Source: Agapanthus africanus | Lineage: Eukaryota; Streptophyta; Magnoliopsida; Asparagales; Amaryllidaceae | Direction of reading: 5' to 3' | Length of the DNA: 64,000 nt | NCBI GenBank assembly: GCA_030015575.1 | Contig: JASDDO010000028.1 | Span: 26,453,154 to 26,517,153 of the forward strand | In this document: piece by piece, positions 10,862-24,192 of the stretch | Layout of the letters: the number at the start of each line of letters is the position of its first letter | How positions within the stretch are numbered: position 1 is the first letter of the stretch | Program-made: the position numbers and the translations under genes | The notes under the pieces: generated by a model | What the model was told of the DNA's origin: nothing | Database searches by the model: none | What the model saw: only the letters and a program-made list of their open reading frames with translations

Positions 10862-13800
10862 TGTAACGTTTTGAAAATCGTTTCGGTGAAATTTCGAAAA
10901 ATCGGTAAAATAAGGGGGTTTTCTGTAAAAAGTCAAAATACAAATATCTTATTATAAAAATTAAATATACATATTCTAGCTATGTAATTGCTATTATTTG
11001 GTGTTTATTGAGCCGCTGGTGAAATTTCAAATTTTCTGAAAAAATATTATTTTATTATTATTTTAAGCCGTTACTAATACATTTAATTAGGGAAAATTAC
11101 AAATTGGAATGAGTTGAAACAAATTTTGTGCATCATAAAACATTAAATAAAATTTTATCATGTGGTTTTTGGAACGAAATCATTTGCCAAAACGGTTTAG
11201 AAATTATTGAAGAAAAAAGGCTTTTTTTTAGCGTAAATGGTTGCTTGGGGTATTGTATTTATCATTTTTCATCACCCCACACCCGTACCCACACCCACAC
11301 ACCCCCACTTACTCCTCCCCATGGCTGAATTCAGCAGCCACCATATTTTTCCCCACTTGATTTTCAAAGGAAAAAAATATGAAAGAAAAGAAAAGAAAAT
11401 GGGTGAATTAGTGGACTTTTGACCTTACCTTGATCTTGACTTTCTCCCTTGTATTTTCTCTACCTCTCTCTCTCTCATCACACCCCAATCAGGCCGAGCC
11501 CCCCCTCCCAACAGCAGCAGCCCCCCTCCAAAATCCCACTCTTTTCTTCATCAAAAAATCCACAAATCACTTCAAAATCCATGCAAAATTCAAATCTAAA
11601 TCCAAATCCGACTCCTACCCATTTTAGCTTAGCCCGTATAGCATGGATCCTTGTGAAAAGAGGGCATTTTGGGAGGCCATGGATGCTTGTGGATCTTCAT
11701 ATGTTTTGGGTATAATTCTAAACATTTTTGTTGCTTAATTTGTTACTAATTTCTTAAGCTAATTTAATTAAGTGTTGATTTGGATATGTGAGTTTAATTG
11801 CAAGTTTTGGAATTCAAGTTATGAATTTGAATGCAAGTTAGGGTTTTGTAGAATTGGTGTATGGTTGTGTGTTATATTTAGGCTTTTTGTCATGTTAATA
11901 CAAGATTAGTAGCTAGTGCTAATGGTTAGTTTAAAAAAAAATTGTGTTAATGTGCTAATTTGCCTACTAGATTTTTGAATTTGGTTAAATACTTGGGATT
12001 AAAAATGTGTTTAGATTTTTCATGAATTCATTAACTTTATTAAGTGTGGTTTAATGCTTTAGATCATGCAAATCTAAGCTAGATTGTATTGTGCATTTTT
12101 GCTTTGAAATTGTTAAAAAGGGTATTTTTGTAAACTAGAATATTAGGGTTTTTGGAATTTAATGAGATTAAATTCCGGGAATTGTTTCTATGACTTACTT
12201 AAGATATTTAATAAGTATATTAGCCGCTACATTCATTTAAACATCATGTTTTGTACAAAAACGGCAAATTGTGCTTGCTAGATTTTCGGAAAAATGACCT
12301 TTTAAGTGAAATTGGGGTTTTTGTGAGTTTTAACCTAGTTTATATTAAAATTAGTGTTCGTGAATGTGCAAATGAGTGTGATTGGATTTTTCTCGATGGT
12401 TTGACGTTTGTACATCGACATCGAGGGTTGGTTTGACTATTCTTGCATGCGTAGGCGATAGGATTGGACCTATGCGTGATACGCGTACCGATTTGATTTT
12501 CGTATGCCGTTTCGATTTCGAATTTAGTTTTAATGCGACACGGTGCGTTATGATATGTAGGTACCCCATGCGGACTTCGAGATGACAAGCAAGCGCGTGG
12601 CGACGTCGGCACCGGCGAGCGAGGACCAGGTGAGTAGATTTATATCTACGGGGAGAAGTCGGGTGGATGGCGTATAGCAACCCCGCAGTCCGTGGTGGTG
12701 TATACGGATGCGTATACACACCAACATTTATTATATGTTATTTGGGATTAATAACGATGCTTAGGATGGATATTGGTGTGTTGGATTACTTTAGTGTTGC
12801 GAACCCTAGGGTAGTGTTGCACTACACATACACACATACATACTTGCATACATTCCTATTGATATGTGCTCATGGGATTCTTTATAGTTATGGGTTCACA
12901 TGGGTATGGGACTATGTGTTCACATACGGATTGAGGATGATACTTGGGATTGAGCTGAGTCGATGAGATTCGATTTGAGGCCGTGAGATCGGTGATATAG
13001 CAGGGTTCGTATCTTAGATATGACATGACGTTGTAGCGGGTCCTTGACGTAGTGTTTCACGCATGTCCATGCATACGTAGGCGGTATCAGTATGGTACTA
13101 GACGTAGATCAGTACCCCGACCATGATAATTGATAAAGAGGATACCAGGTGAATAGTATGATGAATGTGATATTGACCCGTACCCAGATTTGGGATGCCG
13201 TACGACGGATTTACGTGCGAGCTATATTTTGATGATTGATCCGCACTCTTGACTTGGGATGTCTGATTATAGATATGGTATCGGATATGATATTATTGAG
13301 GCGGGATCACCGACTATATATATACAGGTAGGTATATGTATCGACTCAGATGATAGGCGGTTTCCTTACCTGTAGTTCAGCTTGTTAGTTCAGCCGTATA
13401 GTTTAGTGTAGTTGTTAGATTAGATTAGACTTCTACCTATTTCAAAAACTAACGAATCGTGGGTATTTTAAAAGACAGCCCAAGGGATCCTACGAATATT
13501 TCAAAAGACTTATCTTTTCATAAAAACACCGTAGCCCCTATTTTCAAAACCCCATGATTTGTGTTATTTCAAAAGGCACCATTTGTAGGACTTATATTAG
13601 ATTATTACAGATTAGTTATCGTTATGTCTAGTATTCAGCTCCCGCACATTATTGCTGTTCGCTCTGCCTCGCATACTTATTTTGCTGCATATTCCATTAT
13701 TGATAGCATGCTATTAGGACACCAGCACCATTACCGATGATGCGTATGTACCCGTACACCTACTTGCCGGCTCACACACATCTTCATCGGTAATTGCCAT

Positions 13801-15385
13801 GTCACGTACACTTTAGAGAATATATTTGCTTGACTTAGCTTGCTAGTTAGTAGGTTGATATGATATTAGTGTACCTGGGTTATATGCCAGTTGAGACATT
13901 GTAGTTATTACTTGTCACTTCATGCATACTGTTATTCCATTGTTCATGCCTAGTTATTAATCATACATTGCAACTTGGTTATTGACACTATATACATTCA
14001 TTAGTATTGACATATGCACTTGTGATGACTTCTTGAGATTTATGATATTTCTGGATTTCGGGGGAAAGCCGCAAAATTTCTAAACTTATTAACCCTTTAA
14101 AATATGTAAATTGCGGTTTTCTAGTGATGTAAGTGTCGTCCACCATGAGTTTGCTGTGGTTTTCGAGATCCGTGTCGAGGAGTGGAGGAACCATCACGGG
14201 TACATGGTGGGCCCGGTATGGTACCCCGGGGCAAGATGAATGTGGTGTTGACGTTGAGCCTGGCAGGGGACAGATTACCTACCGGTGATATTACCCGACG
14301 CGTCGGATATCCGGAGGATACCGTCGTGGTCTTGAGATGGATGGTAGGGGCCGGTCTGGACTGACGGCGCCCTAGATATTGAGATTGAGACATTGATATT
14401 TCGAGACAGTGAGATTTATGTTTTGTGTCGATGCTAGACACTGTTGATACTGATTTCATTATGATACCTCAGTTTAAAAATACGAAGGAAATCTCACTAA
14501 TTTATGAAAACAGTTTCTTCATTTACATGTATTCTGTTTTCATACTTTCATACCTCATTCATATGATATATTGCTACCTGAGGCACTGACACGGGCACAT
14601 GAGATTTCACTCGGTTAGATATTACCCTAGCCATTGTTATAGGCTGCTTGTTATGTATATTTTTGAGGATATATTATGATCATTGACCTAGGTTGCGTTA
14701 TTTATGCGATTTCTGTGCGTAGAAGTTTTTCTATTCACGAGTTGGTAACTCACCCCCGTTGTGCCCCAGTTTCTTGCAGGTTTTGCCGTACAGGTTTAAT
14801 TACGGCTTTGCGGGCTCAGTTTCATTCGGGTGACTTGCTAGTAGGTGGGTTTTTCTTGTATCGTACCCATCATATTACCTTGTATGATATTATTCCGTTG
14901 TATCTAGTAAATTCCATCAACCAAACATGTATTTTTGAGATAGAGACCAATGTTGTTTATTCTTTCGACCTTAGAGTCGCTCGTTATATTTCTGTTGGTT
15001 TTGAGTTTCCTTTTGAGTTTTGATCCTCGCCGTTGGCGTTGTATATTATATTGCTTGTGTGGTTGTGACCGTCGATTGACGAAGAGCTAGCTCCCGCTTG
15101 GGGATGCCTTTTTAGTGATTTCGTATACTATTCATGTTGTATCCCGTTTGGGGGCCAGTATTTACAAAGGAGACTCTGCCGAAATTTTCAGTAAATTTTT
15201 GATGTTTTAAAAACCGCATAATTCGGCTTATGCTATTGAAACTACTTGCTTTAAGTTGGTTTTTCCTGCACTCTACTACTTTTCTTGATTTGGATTTCTG
15301 GGTTTTCGGTTTACATAGATTACGTACGCCTCGAGACGTTCGCAGTTTAAGTGCCGGTCATGTTCCGTACTTTCGGGTCGTGACA
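10862..15385 (+). mobile_element. Solo LTR, probably Tekay-like Ty3-gypsy, nested in copia A
   Basis: The 4524-bp block begins TGTAACG and ends CGTGACA, and is absent from the corresponding point of copia B (about 52803). Flanks GAAAT (10857-10861) and GAAGT (15386-15390) resemble a mutated 5-bp target duplication. There is no primer site, polypurine tract or coding domain, so it is best read as a solo LTR left by LTR-LTR recombination. Large size, TGTAAC/GTGACA ends and a C/T-rich stretch (11270-11540) fit Tekay-type LTRs. Family assignment is inference. The small open frames inside are not recognisable. Confidence 0.75.
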
Positions 15386-16085
15386 GAAGTAGAGTACTTA
15401 GTATTCGTGCTACGTTTGTCGACCATAGACGAGGCGTAGTGTGCGGTAGCTAAGTGATGTCTTCCTACAAAGCATATGATGCGATTAGTTAGGACAGTCA
15501 TGTGGCTTTGTTGACCTTAGCCAAGGGTCATGTGGGTGGGTCAAATTAATCACGAAATGACTGGTAGAACTTGACTAGTACCTATGATTTGTTGACCTTA
15601 GCTAAGGTCATAGGTGCTAGGGGTAAAAACCTTTATCGGGAGTTTCAAGTGTTGAAACTTGCAATGAGATTGCATACCTTCTATGTGATAGTTGGATCCC
15701 GATACCCACTGCGAGTAATTGTTACTCCTGTGAGAGTTTTGCATTTTACAATTAGCCGATCAAGTAGGTGTCTAGAAAGGTGTCAACGGGGTTACGCCTC
15801 TGGGAAAATGAGGTTTACTGTAATTAGGTCCGTGCGAAAGCACGGGGAACCTCCCTCAAAGTACCGACACTGGCCTGGCTGAAAGATTGGCGAACTTGTA
15901 GAGTGTAATTAATCCCAGCTAGTCTTTCCTTTTAAGGTTTGAAGGAAGATTTGATAAAAACAGCGGGAGCCATCCTCATTAGATAAAATAAATAACCAAT
16001 CTAATCTTGCAAGAGCGCACGCAGAGTGTTTTCTTCTCTCTCTCTCCAGGTAGCGACCATATCACGCCTTAATCAAGATAATAAT
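15386..16085 (+). other. Copia A leader, second part
   Basis: Resumes collinearity with copia B (52808-53511) right after the solo LTR. A pyrimidine-rich tract followed by CCAG lies at about 16030-16050 and could act as a splice acceptor, but this is unproven. No gene is seen. Confidence 0.6.
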
Positions 16086-16451
16086 ATGGATGTATTGATC
16101 GAACCCGCTTGTTATACTGAGCTGGGGAACGTTGGTCCCGCTCCAACTTATAATTGTTATAAGACAGAGCAGGAAATAGGGAAATACCAGAATTCCCATG
16201 CCGCCCAAACGATGAAAGTGCATGAGATGCATCTCCTTCGGGTGTGTTCATTACAAAGAACTGTTTCTCAGTATCCTCTGCATCTTGGGTATTTGATACT
16301 GGATCAGGATCCCAGATATGTAATCTGTTATATAGGGCTACAAAAAGGTAAAAAACTGAGAACGGGTGATAAGTTTTATGAGACAGAAAACGGGGCAAGT
16401 GTTGCAGCCAAGTCTGTTGGTCACTGTCACCCTGTGTTACCAGTACATTGA
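16086..16451 (+). pseudogene. Conserved remnant upstream of integrase in copia A
   Basis: This short open region starts MDVLIEPACYTEL and has a close counterpart in copia B (53512-53678, MDVLTEPACYTEL). I do not recognise a domain. By position it could be what remains of gag or protease, but no zinc knuckle or protease motif is visible. In copia B a TAA replaces the codon after the VCSL segment, while copia A reads on. Confidence 0.4.
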
Positions 16452-16679
16452 TTCTGAACGAATGTTATTAGATACCGAACCTGATATACAAAATCATATC
16501 AGCCTCTTTACAAGTAAAGAAATGATAAAATTTTGTATTGTTGGATAATGTTTTGAACATTTCCTATATCAAAAGTTGATCGGTTCAGGCACGTTATCTA
16601 AAAGTATTGATGTTCTAAATCAAACTACAGTTCCTAGTATACAGAACACACACAAGAGGAAGAGTTCAGAAATGAACGA

Positions 16680-17400
16680 ATCATTCTTGAGGTATTGTAG
16701 ACTAGGTCATATCAAAGCGACCCGACTGGCTGAAGTTATATTTTAGATGCATATTTAAATCAGTTTGAATTTACATCTTGTGAAACTTGTCAGTCACGTC
16801 ACAACGATTAGATGACCATAGCTTTGCTTATTGGGAACAGAGAAAGAGTTAATGAACTCTTGGGACCGATACATGATGATGTATGTAAGGTCTCCTGTCT
16901 ACACATGCCAGGACCGGTTCTTTATACTTCATTACGTTCTCTGATAATCTCTCAAGATTCAGACATATGTTTCTGTTGAAACACAAGTCCGAACCTTTTG
17001 AGATATTCACAGAATATAAGCTAGAAGTAGAGAACCAATATGGGTATAAGTATTATGTCCTATGATAAGATCAGGGAGGAGAATACTTGAGCATGGCATT
17101 CCTGGAGTATTCTAAAAGAAAATGAGATTCTCTCTCAGTATTACTCCTCTGAATACACCACAGCACTACGGTGTATCGGGGCGGAGCAATCGCACAATAT
17201 TAGATATGGTGTGCTCTATGATGAGTATTACTGAGTTACCTATTTCCTTTTGGGGTTGTGCACTTGAGAAGCTGCATACCTATTGAATTAGGTTCGAATC
17301 AAATCAGTGCCTATCACTCCATATGAGATATGGTATGGGAAGAGCCTATCTCTTAAGTTAGTTAAGATTTGAGGTTGTCCGGCCTATGTCTAAAAGCAAA
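16680..17400 (+). pseudogene. Copia A GAG-pre-integrase and integrase remnant
   Basis: Across several frames one can read the copia pre-integrase motif (CRLGHI near 16695, CETCQS near 16775), then integrase tail pieces: TPYEIWYG near 17320 and WGCPAYV near 17370. The D-D-35-E core is not intact because of stops and frame changes. Copia B has the same order at 54112-54815. These are degraded copies of the strand-transfer enzyme region of a Ty1-copia element and cannot produce a working integrase. Confidence 0.75.
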
Positions 17401-18304
17401 ATCCAGACAAAATCGAGGCAAGGTCAGTTCTGTAGAACTGGAAAGGTTCCAGCAATACAAAACTGCAGCTGATGATTTGACAGAACCAAAGGATTCTATA
17501 GTTCCCGACGAACCTCAGCCTCTCCGCCAATCTGGTAGGGTTCCTCATCCGCCTGAGAGATACCTTGGTTTCTCGATGACAGTGGGAGCAAGGAATGCAT
17601 CATGAGATGATGACACAACTAGTTTCGAGCAGGCCATCGAGAGTAGGGACTCTGTAAGAATGGTTGGATGCTTAGCGATCTGACATGGAATCCATGTACA
17701 CCAGCAAAGTATGGACTTTGGCTGCTATATCTGAAGGGTTAAATCCCCGTCAGGAGCAAGTATATCTTGAGAAGATTACTTGGTGTAGATGGAAAAGTTG
17801 AGACTATCAAAGCTAGACTTGTTAAAGGTTTTCGTCATCAACCAGGCATGGATAATGATGAAACCTTTCCAGGGACTATGCTTAAGTCCATCCAGATCCT
17901 ATTTGCCATTGCTACATACTATGACTACGATATCTGGTGGTTGGGTGCCATGACTACTTTTCTAAATAGTGATTTAGAAGAGAACGTCAATAAGAACACA
18001 GCCAGAGGGCTTCGTAAACAGTGGGAGCAGCGCAAACGTGTGCAAGTTGCTTTACATAATAAAGCAGGCATCGCGGAGTTGGAACATTTGTTTTGATGTG
18101 GTAGTCAAAGAGTTTGACTTCATCAAAATGGTAGATGAACCTTGTATATACAAAAAGGTAGTAGGGAGTATGGTGGTGATCATCGTAGAGTACGTAGATG
18201 ACATACTCTTGATAGGAAAAGAGTTTCTTATGCTACGAACGGTCAATCTCCTTTTATCACAAGGATTCTCCAATAGGATAAAGATGATACCTCCTAAATC
18301 CTGA
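17401..18304 (+). pseudogene. Copia A reverse transcriptase remnant
   Basis: The linker motif SGRVPHPPERYLGF (about 17530-17570) is followed after a TGA by RT pieces: GVDGKVETIKARLVKGF, DYDIWWLGAMTTFLNSDLEE, and in a second frame QASRSWNICFD and EYVDDILLIG with the catalytic YVDD near 18190. The TGA after the GARNAS segment and the frame change between FLNSDLEE and QASRSW are both present in copia B, so they predate the two insertions. Surrounding blocks of the normal RT fold are missing or unreadable. Confidence 0.8.
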
Positions 18305-18843
18305 GATTTGGATCTATGAGATAGATCTAAAGGGATGTTAGGGTTCTCACTAGGTCTAGTGAGATGGTATCAGTTGATCCTGGGGAGAATCACTGGAAGG
18401 GTTCCAGGGTGATAAAGACGACTGAATGTCAGTCACAGGCATTGTCTTTACCCTCAGTAAAGGGACGGTATGTTGGAAGAGTTCCAAGCTAGATACCGTG
18501 GCAAACTAGACGATAAAGGCTGGTAACATCGCTATTAAAGATACTACCAAAGAGGAAGTTTGGGTGTATATTGGTTCATAAGATAAACTAGGTTCCCACC
18601 ATTGTGTGACAATGGTAGTGTGCTTTGGCCCAGGAATCCCGGTCCCATCAGTGACCCAGACATATTCTGAGACAGCATCACCTGATCATGGAGATAGTTG
18701 ATCTCCAGGGTGATCGAGGTTAGGAGAGTAGACTCAGAGGACAACACGGCGGGTCCACTCACGAAGGCCTTTTCCCAAAAAGAGACTTTTAGGGGATGGT
18801 TGAGTATTAGATACTACAACTACTGCTACAGATGGCCCTAGTG
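18305..18843 (+). pseudogene. Copia A RNase H remnant
   Basis: This region corresponds to the end of copia pol. Near 18735-18775 the DNA still spells most of the ADPLTKAFS-type terminal motif of copia RNase H, and upstream blocks (CDNGSV-like near 18600) are recognisable but disrupted. The matching part of copia B is 55706-56270, where the terminal motif is better preserved (DDNTADPLTKAFSQ at about 56161). Confidence 0.6.
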
Positions 18844-18855
18844 CAAGTGGGAGAT
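18843..18855 (+). other. Copia A polypurine tract
   Basis: GCAAGTGGGAGAT immediately precedes the 3' LTR start TGTTAG and matches the usual copia polypurine tract. Confidence 0.88.
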
Positions 18856-21062
18856 TGTTAGTTATATGTATGCCCTAGAGGCCATTACTGTACATTGGAT
18901 GTATATTGTAGTGGATGCTGGGACATATATAGGTAGGACTTTCTTGCTCGACATGATAGTACGCTATCTGGTTGCTCTTTATCTTAACATGTATACTTTT
19001 TGTCTCTCTGTTACATGTTGATAAAGCCTTTAGGATGTGTACTCGACTTCCAGGACTATGATGAAGATCATACTAGTGGGGCCTGGGTAGTCCATGAGTA
19101 CATCCTTCAATGTTCCTAGTCGTGGGAATATCGAGACGGGGCATCGATATTCCAGAGTAGACTGGCGTATATCTTTTCGACCCATGTGATGGGCGATGGA
19201 TGATCCCATATCCATTGGTGTTTGACATCAAAGATGGTATGCGGGTGCTCAGTGGAGACTGGGTACACTGAACGGACTCGCCGAGAACTCCCAGATGGTA
19301 TTATACCTCACGTCAGATGCATTTCTCTGGTGACACTGGTACAGCTTAGTCTGTTGACCCGAGATCGTCATAGAGTCTTGTGTGTCTCCCACCGTGCTTT
19401 GATTTCCACCCTACCACGGCTCTACTGAGTCGTGCAAACAGGTGGTTTTTGGGTACAGTCCCGATTCACATGGAGGCAATGAGCGATAGGAGGGGATTCG
19501 TCTCTCCCGGTATTGGGGGTTGATGTTGCGCTATGCACGACTGGCCATAACTGGAAATCCCTGGCCAGGGTTGCAGTGATCTACTGGTAAGTGTTATCAG
19601 TAGTTTCACACATGTTATGGACCTTATATCGGCATGACTTATCGAGCTACTGGGGTCTGACGTTTACCACCCCTAGGCGAGATATGCGACATATCAGACG
19701 AATAGACCGGACTGTACGGTAAGTGTTACTGGTTGGATTCACAGGAGTGTGAGCAGGCTTGCTCGTCGATCTTCTGATCGCTCAATACCCGGGAGGCCGT
19801 TACGTTTAGCAGACCGCTTGCGGCTTGTGGGTGTTTGATATGATCATCACCTGCTGCCGGCGTATTGACGAGTCTTTAGAGTCTTACACAGAGGTTTCCT
19901 GGCTCAAGCGAAACGAAATAGGAGCACATATGAGATGTGTGCGGGACCGAGAATAATGCGTGTATGTGATACCATATTCTATTCTCGCGATGAATGTATT
20001 GAATGGTTGTATGCGATATAACCTAGTTATCGGATCGAAGATTGATTCGATAAGTCGATATATTGGATATTAGTCGGTTATATGCGATATGACCAGATCG
20101 TTAAATCAAGTATTGATTTAATGATTTAATGCATAATTATATATTTGATATATCACTTTGCATTAACTAGTATTGGTTCACTTTAAATGGATTTTCTCAC
20201 TTGAAATGCACAAGTTGTATATGTGATATATTTTTGTGCACTTGTTTTTATCATGTTTGATGATACATGCAAACTTGGGTTTGTGTAAGACTTAAACCAT
20301 GTTTAGTGAATGGTTAGGGTTTCATTTCACTTATTTATTTATCTATTTACTTTGGTTAAAAAGGAAAAGAAAAACAAAATGGTTGCTTTCATACTAGAAG
20401 GTTCTTGATGCTTCATGCATCTTTGGCTAAAGTGACCATGTTGTCTTCATCTCCTAAACCTAACCATTCAACTAAACCCTAGTTAACTCTCTACACTAAA
20501 CCATGGTTGCAAATATGATAAGCATCATTTTATTTTCTATTTTATTTTTTCTTATCATATTCTTTTCTTCTTCTTCTTCAACAAAGAAGAAAGCTTGCAA
20601 CCATTAATGGCAACATGAGAAAAAGAGTGAGAAATCCAATTCTAAAGTGAACCCACTTCCTATTTATTCATCCTCTACCACTTGCCAAGTAGTATAGGGT
20701 GTTTTCTTCACAAGTTTCATGACTTGGTGAAGTTGGAGCTTGATCTTGAGTTGCCTCGACGTAGATCATCTTCGGCATCGAAGTCGACGACCTAGCCCGA
20801 TCTTTTCTCCGATAAAACCACCGCGAGAGTCTAGGATTCCGATTGGTACAGCGGAGGGACGTCATCACGGAGCCAAGGAAGTGGATGACCGGATCTACAA
20901 AGGTTGTAGTCACTTTCCTTTTGCAATAAAGTCATTTACTTGCTTGCATTGCCTTATTATCTAGTTAACGATCCGTATTAGGGTTTGTAGGCACATGAAA
21001 AATTTGAATTGGGCATGTTTGATCACTTGTGAGACCTCATTAGTGTGCCTAGGAACCCTACA
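18856..21062 (+). mobile_element. Copia A 3' LTR
   Basis: A 2207-bp LTR with ends TGTTAG and CCCTACA, collinear with 6157-8370. Differences are scattered substitutions plus a shorter CTT run near 20565. The interrupted Athila LTR resumes right after it. Confidence 0.93.
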
Positions 21063-21259
21063 TCTTCATCTAGGCTTGACTAAGATCCTTCTATTTGTTG
21101 GTCAAAAGTCCCTTTTTGTATCGTCTTTTGTCTTTTTCACCGTTTTCGCTCCAAAAACCTGTAACCTGTACTATGCAGCAGACATGGGTCAAAAGCACCT
21201 GTTTTATTGTAAAATGCTTAAGAATGGGGAATATTAAATGCAATATTATGATATGAACA
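21063..21259 (-). mobile_element. Athila 5' LTR, outer segment
   Basis: This 197-bp piece follows copia A and by position completes the Athila LTR begun at 4953. On the minus strand it would start TGTTCATATCATAAT, a plausible LTR start at 21259. Joined to the inner part, the LTR would be about 1.4 kb. It abuts the truncated TR-GAG LTR at 21260. Confidence 0.55.
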
Positions 21260-24115
21260 GTATACGACGAAGAGGATATGACAAGGCCGCTACGTATTTA
21301 CTGTGAAGTAAATATGCTAAGCATATTTAAGCAATATAAAAGTAAATACACAAGAGACAAGATATAATAAAACATCAACTTTATTTATTCACATTCTTTT
21401 TCTACAATGCATGGAAAAATAAATACATCTGGAAGAAACCAATGCCTAAACAATGGCATAACAGAAAAGGAAAGGTACTGAAATAAAAGTTTACAATGAA
21501 CTAAAGCTCTGAGTCTTCAACGAAATGGTCCAAGTCATCAGCGCTGGGCTCGATCCCTGACGTGTCCAGATCACCTGACGACATTCAAAGAAGAAAGAAA
21601 AGAATGTCGTCAGCGAACAGATCGCTCGGTAAGTCTCAAAGATAAGGGAGAAATAGAATAGACAGAATAAGGAGATAGCTTTTAAAGTTGTATTATATTA
21701 TTATAATGATGTGTTAACGCTGTTGTTTGTAGCTTGGTACAGAAAGAAGCCAGTGTATACGAGAGGAGTCTCTATATGCTAGAGACAAGGGCAAACAAAA
21801 TGTACAAGGCTCCGTCAATAATACCAAGGAACAAGGACATGGATGTAATCACGTCTTATGGTTGCTGTCTCGTGCCACTTCTAACACCTTCCGTACCAAT
21901 CTACCCCTTAAACCCCGAGATGTCTTGTTTGTATAGTTGTATTGTATTGTCTTGTATTTTAAACTGTATAGATTGTATAATTGGATGACTTACCGAAACC
22001 ATGATATCAGTAAATGGATGTAACTGTAGAATCATGGATGTAACTGGAGAATTATGTAAATGGAAGTATATCCATGGTTCGGTTCGGTCAATATACATTT
22101 GAATGGATTCATGTTGAATTGTAATATTGTAGATTGCATATTGTAGATTGTAGATTATAGATTGTACTTGAATCATATTCAAGTCAGTTTATTAATGAGA
22201 TTCAGTCTGAGTCAGACAATTAATTGAAGGCCTGATTGTTTTGATGTTATCGGTAACCGCTGCACATGGGCGGCGGGATTTGTGTCTTTTTCAAAGACGA
22301 TTACCGTATTGATAACAACGTTGTTAAGTTGTCTACCTTAGATAGGCAAGCACCCACTTCTCCGGCTCCCTGAGGCTCAAGAGATTGTTCCCGCTTAAAT
22401 CTATGTTTACTAGGGTTCTTAGGGTAATTTATAGAACATGAGGGGGTTTATGTAAAAATACTTTTGCATAATTTTCAAAATACACCCCAACTGTTTAATT
22501 ATCGTCTTTAGTGTTGTAATAATTATATATTTTATATTTGTGACATTCCTAGTGAGAATAACCTAATTTTCATAATATATGGTATTAAATTGTAATATTG
22601 CATTTGTATGGAATTCATGATATTTTAATGTAAAGTGATTCTTGTGATTTTTGAAAAGAGTTGGAATATTTATATTATTTCAAAATAGATATTTTAATGA
22701 TACATATATACATAATTATATAAAAGTAATTTTAATATATATTTTATATTTCTAAAAATCTCATTTTCTTAAGATGTCGTATTTTAAATCTCTCGAGACC
22801 GAATGCTCCTAGCGGGGGTCTGCATCTCGCACTACTAAGCCCAGTAATGTGCGATAATCGGCATCATCCCAGTCGGGTTCCCCAAAATGGGTTGTAGCGG
22901 CGCTTTGCAAAGATTTGTGTAAAATACTAATCTTTTAGAAAACGGTTTTAATAGTAATGATATTTATTTGAAATGTTTCGTTTTCCCGTATTCTATGTTT
23001 CCGAAAGGCATTATGCTATATTGCATATGAGTGTTGTGAGGAGGTAGGTCATTACCTCATGATCTAAATAAAGGTATAGCAAGTTTGTGATGTTTAAATG
23101 TCGAAAATGAAACTATATGGTATTTTAATGAAAAAGTACGGTAAAATGGAAATAGCAATTTCTTTTAATATGGAACTTGTTCAATATGATTAGTTAGTGT
23201 TTAATAGTCAACATGTAATGGTTTAACAAGATTGTATTAAGGGAAAGTGAGATTTTAGGAAGAACCGAATCGGAAATCGGATTTGCTCCGATTCCGTCGG
23301 GTTTTAGAATTTCGTATTTTCAGAAAGAGTAGAGAAGGGGGAAGGTGGGACTTATGGATTTAGCTTAAAGAGGAGAGAGAGAGGGAGTGGTCGTAGTTTC
23401 CGGTGCGCTGTTTCGTCGCCGTGAACTCCTAGGGTTGTCGCCGGAAAATTTACCGGAGCTTCGCCTCTTTGTTCACTTCAAATGCACACTAGGGTTTCTA
23501 GGAATTTCTTGATAGTTTGCTCAGAATTTTAGGATATTGGGGTAGTGTTTAGGGGTTGTATTCATAGGGTTAGGCTAGGGTTAGGGTGGATGAAAAGTTA
23601 AAATGAAAAAAATGTGATAACTTGTATTAAAATGTATTAAAAATAGAGTAAATAGGGTATTAAACAATCTCTGTTACTGGTATAAAGTTTTAAAGTGTTC
23701 AGGTGTACAGGGGAGAGGAAAAGCCATATCTTTCATGTTGGGGACTCGGCGGTCCGGCCGAGTCCGGCCGGCGGCGCCGGCCGAGTCTGATGGTCGGAGC
23801 GTGCCTTTTCGCTTCAGTATCCCCTTGGCGCAGTTAGATATTTGGGTGTAGTGTGGTTTTTGTGAGATATGCACGTGTAAACTCTTGGTATTCTATAAAT
23901 TCAATATAAAACAATATTAAAAATAATGTGGGGTATGGGATTTGAACTCTGGTGGCTTGGTTCAGCAGTGCAAGATATTACCAATGAGCCACAAGCTCCT
24001 TCTTGCAATTAATTAGTAAAACAAATATTTAACTTGTGCTCAGGCAAAAGTACCATTTCTTTAAATTTTGAAAAATTTGCACAAGTAGTTGTACAGGAAA
24101 TTTGGGGTTGTTACA
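21260..24115 (-). mobile_element. TR-GAG-like element, LTR copy 1 (outer end truncated)
   Basis: Collinear with the LTRs at 25066-27967 and 28917-31690 but missing the first ~20 bases (TGTCACGCCCCGCTTCCC). On the minus strand it starts TGTAACAACCCC at 24115. The TATA position (23559-23566) reads TATGAATA on the minus strand, a damaged box. Short open frames inside recur in all copies only because the copies are related. Confidence 0.85.
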
Positions 24116-24131
24116 TTCTACCCTCCTTAAA
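24116..24131 (-). other. Polypurine tract of TR-GAG unit 1
   Basis: The minus strand reads AAGGAGGGTAGAA directly before the LTR start TGTAACA. The same tract occurs at 27968-27983. Confidence 0.8.
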
Positions 24132-24192
24132 AAAAATTCATCCTCGAAATTTGTAAAAGGAAAGTGTAACAGGTTCAAGGAAAGTTTGGGGA

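Larger units (their letters stand above)
6157..21062 (+). mobile_element. Copia A: Angela-like Ty1-copia retrotransposon, full-length, coding-defective
   Basis: The element is bounded by two near-identical LTRs (6157-8370 and 18856-21062), each beginning TGTTAG and ending CCCTACA. A tRNA-iMet primer site follows the 5' LTR and a purine-rich AAGTGGGAGAT tract precedes the 3' LTR. Flanking pentamers ACTTC (6152-6156) and TCTTC (21063-21067) differ at one base and probably are the target duplication. The total is 14.9 kb, of which 4.5 kb is a nested solo LTR. Lineage is judged from the LTR start (a GCCCTAGAGGC block typical of Angela) and primer site. The pol frames are broken and no gag zinc knuckle is visible, so it is non-autonomous. 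Confidence 0.9.

Noticed and set aside
13988-14459. Small minus-strand frames inside the solo LTR
   Set aside because: Frames of about 70-112 codons without domains or a second copy to show conservation.
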